The notes under the pieces: generated by a model
What the model was told of the DNA's origin: nothing
What the model saw: only the letters and a program-made list of their open reading frames with translations
The model's database searches: none
DNA from: Nocardioides alpinus
Lineage (GTDB): Bacteria; Actinomycetota; Actinomycetes; Propionibacteriales; Nocardioidaceae
Direction: 5' to 3'
Assembly: GCF_900112035.1 (NCBI RefSeq)
Contig: NZ_FOKC01000006.1
Span: 1-64,000 of the forward strand
DNA: 64,000 nucleotides
Shown: piece after piece, positions 60,340 to 64,000 of the stretch
Layout: each line of letters begins with the position of its first letter
Numbering within the stretch: position 1 is the first letter of the stretch
Made by a program: the position numbers and the translations under genes

Positions 60340-61700
60340 CAGACCATCACCACGCCTTCCATCACGCCGACGGCCCGCAGGTCGCGGTACCACCGCTCGA
60401 CCGGGTGTTCCTTGACGAAGCCGTGGCCACCGAGCAGCTGGACGCCGTCGAGACCGATCCGCATGCCCTTCTCCGTGCACAGCTGGCGGGCCAGCCCCAC
60501 CTCGCGCGCGAAGTCCTGGCCGCGGGCGGCGCGCGAGGCGGCCTTCCACGTCAGCAGCCGCATCGCCTGCAGCTCGATCGCCATGTCGGCGACCATGAAC
60601 GCGACCGACTGGCGGTGGCTGATCGGCTCGCCGAAGGCCTGCCGCTCGTTGACGTACTCCTTGACGTAGTCGAGCACCGCCTGGCCGGTGCCGACCGCAA
60701 GCGCGCACCACGCGAGTCGCGAGAGCCGTACGCACTCGCGGTAGGCCCGGCCGTCGGAGTCGCCGAGCAACGCGTCCGCGCCGACGCGTACGCCGGTCAG
60801 GTGCAGCCGCGCGAGTCCCGCGGCGCGCACGCCCATCGAAGGGTCGGCCTCGACCTCGAGGCCCTCGGCACCGGACTCCACGAGGAAGAGCGCGGGCGTC
60901 CCGTCGAGCTGGGCCGCTACCACGAAGAGCTCGGCCTCCGCGCCGCGGACCACCGCGGACTTCACGCCGTCGAGCACGAAGCCGTCGCCGTCGCGCAGCG
61001 CGGTCGTCGACAGGGTGAAGGGGTCGAAGAGGACCGTCGGCTCGGCGATCGTGAGCGCCGCCGCCGGGACGTCGGTGCCGGTGAAGGCGGGGAGATAGGT
61101 CTGCTGCTGGGCCTCGGTGCCCCAGAGGCCGATCGCGGTGGCGACCGCCCCGGGCGCCAGGGTGGCGACGGCGAGGCCCATGTCGCCGTGGGCCAGCGCC
61201 TCGGCGACCAGGGTCCCGGCCATCGCGGAGCGCTCCTCCATGATCCCGCCGAGCGCCTCGGGCACGCCGAGACCCGGGAGGCCGAGCTCCTGGGCGGCGG
61301 CGAGCACCTCGGCGGGCGCCGTGCAGACGTCGTCGGCCTCCGCCGCGGCGGGTCGCAGCAGCTCGGCGGACAGCTCCTTCACCACGTCGAGGAGCATCTG
61401 CTCGTCCTCGGTGGGCGTGAGGTCGAAGACGCCGCGCGTCGCCGCGGGGGCGGGTCGCGCGCCGGACGTGCGCCGACCGGCCCGGGCGAACGTACGACCG
61501 GCAGCGGTGGCCGCGCGGAACCCGTTGCGGGTCGTCGAGTAGACGGCGTGCTCGGTCTGCTTGCGCAGGCCGACGCGGTCGATGAGGTCGCTCTGGGCGA
61601 GCCGGTTGACGGCGGCGACGGCGAGGCCGATGGGGTCTCGGGTCTCACGGGACGACAACCCGTGGCGACCGCCCGGCCGGAGGCTGCTCATGAAGGACAT
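60339..61700 (-). CDS. acyl-CoA dehydrogenase-like partner with truncated C-terminus
   Basis: A 453-residue ACAD homologue that departs from the norm. Its first 100 residues are an extra helical, arginine-rich segment (ending in VFDLTPTEDEQMLLDVVKELS). The flavin-side strands are degenerate: LTIAEPTVLFDPFTLSTTA replaces the usual TEPxxGSD. The C-terminus stops in RDLRAVGVMEGVVMV, just after the Glu-Gly, and lacks the final segment that follows in FadE proteins. I infer a heteromeric complex with the normal ACAD next door. TACATT lies 6 bases before the ATG at 61700. Confidence 0.85.
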   Translation of the reverse strand: MSFMSSLRPGGRHGLSSRETRDPIGLAVAAVNRLAQSDLIDRVGLRKQTEHAVYSTTRNGFRAATAAGRTFARAGRRTSGARPAPAATRGVFDLTPTEDEQMLLDVVKELSAELLRPAAAEADDVCTAPAEVLAAAQELGLPGLGVPEALGGIMEERSAMAGTLVAEALAHGDMGLAVATLAPGAVATAIGLWGTEAQQQTYLPAFTGTDVPAAALTIAEPTVLFDPFTLSTTALRDGDGFVLDGVKSAVVRGAEAELFVVAAQLDGTPALFLVESGAEGLEVEADPSMGVRAAGLARLHLTGVRVGADALLGDSDGRAYRECVRLSRLAWCALAVGTGQAVLDYVKEYVNERQAFGEPISHRQSVAFMVADMAIELQAMRLLTWKAASRAARGQDFAREVGLARQLCTEKGMRIGLDGVQLLGGHGFVKEHPVERWYRDLRAVGVMEGVVMV

Positions 61701-61706
61701 GACGTA

Positions 61707-61735
61707 AATGTAACTGCGAGTTACACCTTTGACCA
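61707..61735 (-). promoter_or_regulatory. acyl-CoA dehydrogenase promoter with palindromic operator
   Basis: Minus-strand TGGTCA (61735-61730), 17 bases, TACATT (61712-61707), then 6 bases to the ATG at 61700. The spacer is filled by the inverted repeat TGTAACT-GCG-AGTTACA (61709-61725), which is typical of a TetR-like repressor site and overlaps the -10 box. Confidence 0.7.
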
Positions 61736-61775
61736 GAGCATGCCCCGTGGTGCCCGTCACCCACCGCCTCCTCGC

Positions 61776-61781
61776 TAGGAT
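61776..61781 (+). promoter_or_regulatory. -10 box of the leaderless deformylase gene
   Basis: TAGGAT ends 7 bases before the ATG at 61789; no Shine-Dalgarno. Confidence 0.6.
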
Positions 61782-61788
61782 CCGGCGC

Positions 61789-62406
61789 ATGTCCGACGAG
61801 CAGTCCACCGACGTCCCCACCGATCCCCGGGCACCGCACGGCCCCCTCCCCGAGGGTGGCACGGTGCGGGCGATCACCCGCTGGGGCACGCCGGTCATGC
61901 ACCGCGCCCAACAGCCGGTGACGTCGTACGACGACGCGCTCGCGACCCTGGCGGCCGACATGGTGGCGACGATGTACGCCGCCGACGGGGTCGGCCTGGC
62001 GGCCTGCCAGGTCGGCGAGGACGTGGCGATGTTCGTCTTCGACTGCCCCGACGACGAGGGCATCCGCACGGTGGGCGTCGTCTGCAACCCGGTGCTCACG
62101 CTGCCCGAGGGCCGCGACCGGCGCCTCGAGGACGACGAGGAGGGCTGCCTGTCCTACCCCGGCTCGTTCGAGCCCTGCCCGCGCCCCGACTGGGCGCGCG
62201 TGGACGGCTTCGGGCTCGACGGCGAACCGGTGGTGTTCGAGGGTGACGGACTCCTCGCCCGCTGCCTCCAGCACGAGACCGACCACACCCTCGGCACCGT
62301 CTTCGGCGACCGGCTCTCGGCGAAGTCGCGGAAGAAGCTCGGCAAGAAGCACGACGATGCCGCTGACGAGTACCCCCTCACCTGGCCCGCAGGCTCGTCG
62401 CAGTGA
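61789..62406 (+). CDS. def: peptide deformylase
   Basis: A 205-residue metalloenzyme that removes the formyl group from nascent proteins. All three motifs are present: GVGLAACQVG (residues 62-71), EEGCLSYPG with the metal cysteine, and QHETDHTLG with the two histidines and the catalytic Glu. The proline of the usual GLAAPQ is replaced by cysteine, which is a known variation in actinobacteria as far as I recall. The leaderless ATG at 61789 is divergent from the acyl-CoA dehydrogenase genes. The stop overlaps the methyltransferase gene by GTGA. Confidence 0.95.
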   Translation: MSDEQSTDVPTDPRAPHGPLPEGGTVRAITRWGTPVMHRAQQPVTSYDDALATLAADMVATMYAADGVGLAACQVGEDVAMFVFDCPDDEGIRTVGVVCNPVLTLPEGRDRRLEDDEEGCLSYPGSFEPCPRPDWARVDGFGLDGEPVVFEGDGLLARCLQHETDHTLGTVFGDRLSAKSRKKLGKKHDDAADEYPLTWPAGSSQ

Positions 62407-63197
62407 ACGAGCTGCGCATCACCCGCGAGAACGCACGCTTCCAGCAGTGGGAGGCGCTGCTGACCAACCGCTCCAAGCGCCACCGCAACCGCGAGTTCCT
62501 GGTGCAGGGCGTCCGCCCCATCACGCGGGCGGTGGAGGAGGGCTGGACCGTGCGGGCGCTGCTGCGCGCGGACGGTACGACGTCCACCTGGGCCGACGAC
62601 CTCTGGGCGAGCGACGAGGGCGAGCGTGTCGTCGTCTCCCCCGACCTGCACGCGCGACTCAGCGGCAAGGAGGACGGCGCCGAGCTCGTCGCGGTGGTCG
62701 AGATGCCCGAGGACGGCGTGGAGCGACTCTCGGACTCGAGTCGTCCCTACGGCCCGATCGTCGTCTTCGACCGGCCGACCAGCCCCGGCAACATCGGGAC
62801 CCTGGCGCGCTCGGCGGACGCCTTCGGGGCGTCGGCGCTGGTCGTCACCGGCCACGCCGCCGACCCCTACGACCCGCAGGCCGTCCGCGCCAGCACCGGG
62901 TCGCTGTTCGCCCTGACCGTCCTGCGCGTGCCCGGTCCGGGCCCGGTCGTCGAGTGGGCGCAAGCGCACGGCTACCGGATCATCGGCACCGACGAGGAGG
63001 GCAGTGCACTGGCCGACGTCGACCTCAGCGGCCGGGTGGTCCTCGTCGTCGGCAACGAGACCCACGGACTCTCCTCGGGCTGGCGCGCGGTCTGCGACGA
63101 CGTCGCCAGCATCTCGATGGTGGGCTCGGCGTCGTCGCTCAACGCCGCCGTCGCCGGCTCGATCATCCTGCACGAAGCCCTCCGGCAGCGCGGCTGA
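62403..63197 (+). CDS. SpoU/TrmH-family RNA methyltransferase
   Basis: A 264-residue SPOUT enzyme. The N-terminal substrate-binding domain (about 1-110, with NRSKRHRNREFLVQGVRPI) precedes the knotted domain with motif 1 RPTSPGNIGTLARSADAFG, motif 2 VLVVGNETHGLS and motif 3 ISMVGSASSLNAAVAGSIIL. Note that motif 3 has SASSLN rather than the usual SLNVS spacing. The RNA target is unknown. GTG at 62403, GTGA overlap with def; the stop overlaps the DedA gene (TGATG). Confidence 0.9.
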   Translation: MNELRITRENARFQQWEALLTNRSKRHRNREFLVQGVRPITRAVEEGWTVRALLRADGTTSTWADDLWASDEGERVVVSPDLHARLSGKEDGAELVAVVEMPEDGVERLSDSSRPYGPIVVFDRPTSPGNIGTLARSADAFGASALVVTGHAADPYDPQAVRASTGSLFALTVLRVPGPGPVVEWAQAHGYRIIGTDEEGSALADVDLSGRVVLVVGNETHGLSSGWRAVCDDVASISMVGSASSLNAAVAGSIILHEALRQRG

Positions 63198-63808
63198 TGG
63201 AGGCAGTGCTCGACTGGGTCGTCCTGGTCATGCGGACCGTCGGCTCGCCCGGGGTGGGCCTGGCGACCGCCGTGGAGACGGTGTTCCCGCCGCTGCCCAT
63301 CGAGCTCGTGCTGCCGCTCGCCGGCTACACCGCCAGCCAGGGCTACTACAGCGTCGGCGCGGCCATCGCGTGGGCGACCGCCGGCTCCCTGCTGGGAGCG
63401 CTGGTCCTCTACTGGCTCGGCGCCGCGTGGGGCCTGGAACGCATCTGCGCGCTGGCCGACCGGATCCCGCTGATGCACGCCGAGGACGTACGACGCGCGG
63501 TGGTGTGGTTCGGTCGACACGGACGGACGGCGGTGTTCGTCGGCCGCCTGGTGCCGGGCGTGCGCAGCCTGATCTCGATCCCGGCCGGGGTCGACCGGAT
63601 GCCGCTGCTGCGCTTCTGCGTCTTCACCACTGCCGGGAGCCTGGTCTGGAACGCGGCCCTGATCCTGGCGGGCCACGAGCTCGGCGCCCGGTGGCACGTG
63701 GTCGAGACGTACGTCGGCGGGATCGGCAACGTCGTCTACGTGCTGCTCGCGGTGGTGCTCGTTGTCGTGGTCGCACGCCGGCTCCGGCACCGGCTCCGCA
63801 GCACCTGA
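63197..63808 (+). CDS. DedA-family membrane protein
   Basis: A 203-residue integral membrane protein of the SNARE-associated/DedA group, now seen as lipid (C55-P and phosphatidylethanolamine) flippases. The re-entrant-loop motif is AVETVFPPLPIELVLPLAG near the N-terminus and GRLVPGVRSLISIPAG in the second re-entrant loop. About five membrane helices. Both glycine/proline-rich motifs and the acidic residue are conserved. TGATG overlap with the methyltransferase gene. Confidence 0.92.
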   Translation: MEAVLDWVVLVMRTVGSPGVGLATAVETVFPPLPIELVLPLAGYTASQGYYSVGAAIAWATAGSLLGALVLYWLGAAWGLERICALADRIPLMHAEDVRRAVVWFGRHGRTAVFVGRLVPGVRSLISIPAGVDRMPLLRFCVFTTAGSLVWNAALILAGHELGARWHVVETYVGGIGNVVYVLLAVVLVVVVARRLRHRLRST

Positions 63809-63812
63809 GGAG

Positions 63813-64000
63813 TCAGCGGCGCGCTGCGGCGTAGCAGGCGACCGCGCTGGCCGCCGCGACGTTGAGCGAGTCGATGCCCGCCCGCATCGGGATGATCGCC
63901 CGCCGGTCGGCGGAGTCCTCCCACCGTGACGACAGGCCGTGCCCCTCGGAGCCGAGCACCAGCGCGAGCCGGTCCACCCCGGCCACGGCCTCCTCGATCG
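63813..64000 (-). CDS. SpoU/TrmH-family RNA methyltransferase, C-terminal part only
   Basis: The reverse strand gives 62 codons before the stop at 63813: it contains LALVLGSEGHGLS (motif 2) and IIPMRAGIDSLNVAAASAV (motif 3) in order and ends CYAAARR. This is the end of a third SPOUT methyltransferase whose start lies beyond the window. Convergent with the DedA gene, 4 bases apart. Confidence 0.85.
   Translation of the reverse strand, partial: IEEAVAGVDRLALVLGSEGHGLSSRWEDSADRRAIIPMRAGIDSLNVAAASAVACYAAARR

Overview
The window is chromosomal DNA of a high-GC Gram-positive bacterium. Base composition, codon use, the ribosomal leader, frequent leaderless starts, the infC-rpmI-rplT ... pheST ... 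arg gene order, GuaB1, HisE/HisG and a DUF222/HNH gene all point to Actinobacteria. Nocardioidaceae (Nocardioides or a close relative) is my best guess; the family assignment is inference, not proven by the sequence.

Layout. 1-1260: the 5' half of a 16S rRNA gene on the minus strand with leader and two promoter candidates. 1260-10900: a tightly overlapped minus-strand arginine operon, argC, an ACT-domain gene, argJ, argB, argD, argF, argR, argG and argH, ending with a 3-methyladenine DNA glycosylase. It starts at a promoter with an ArgR-type operator. 10900-11830: a divergent DinB/maleylpyruvate-isomerase-like gene. 11830-22960: pheT and pheS, a two-component system whose kinase is fused in frame to a DUF4173 membrane protein, a PAS sensor kinase, a DUF4031 gene, a SpoU methyltransferase, then rplT, rpmI and infC with an AUC start and a leader attenuator. 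22960-30670: small accessory and housekeeping genes (SseB-like, PLP aldolase/racemase-like, P-loop kinase, aldose epimerase, secreted phytase-like esterase, hisE-hisG, GNAT, DUF3072).

30680-34970: a riboflavin operon (FMN riboswitch, ribD, ribE, a RibM/PnuC-like transporter, ribBA, ribH). 35070-36720: an M20 peptidase, tRNA-Leu(GAG) and terminators. 36720-43480: a regulated catabolic cluster with an APC permease divergent from a GntR/FCD regulator, a glutamine-synthetase-like gamma-glutamyl ligase, an aldehyde dehydrogenase, an SDR oxidoreductase and a PuuD-like gamma-glutamyl hydrolase. It looks like a gamma-glutamylated amine pathway with an alcohol dehydrogenase in place of the amine oxidase. 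43470-51830: VanZ-like protein, a short Orn/Lys/Arg decarboxylase-like enzyme, a family A DNA polymerase, a membrane protein with a flavodoxin, a BCCT transporter and an HTH-less LysR effector domain.

51870-53690: a cupin, a decayed DUF222/HNH gene and a 34-bp-period tandem repeat. 53690-57000: membrane protein, guaB1, sulfotransferase and nucleosidase in one run. 57120-64000: a PLP decarboxylase, a YiaA-like membrane protein, a pair of unequal acyl-CoA dehydrogenases behind a palindromic operator, peptide deformylase, another SpoU methyltransferase, a DedA protein, and the C-terminus of a third SpoU methyltransferase.

Two themes run through the window. Genes in operons overlap by ATGA, GTGA or TGATG junctions, implying translational coupling. 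At least 13 genes that begin a transcription unit carry a TANNNT hexamer 6-8 bases before the start codon and no Shine-Dalgarno, which is the signature of leaderless mRNAs.
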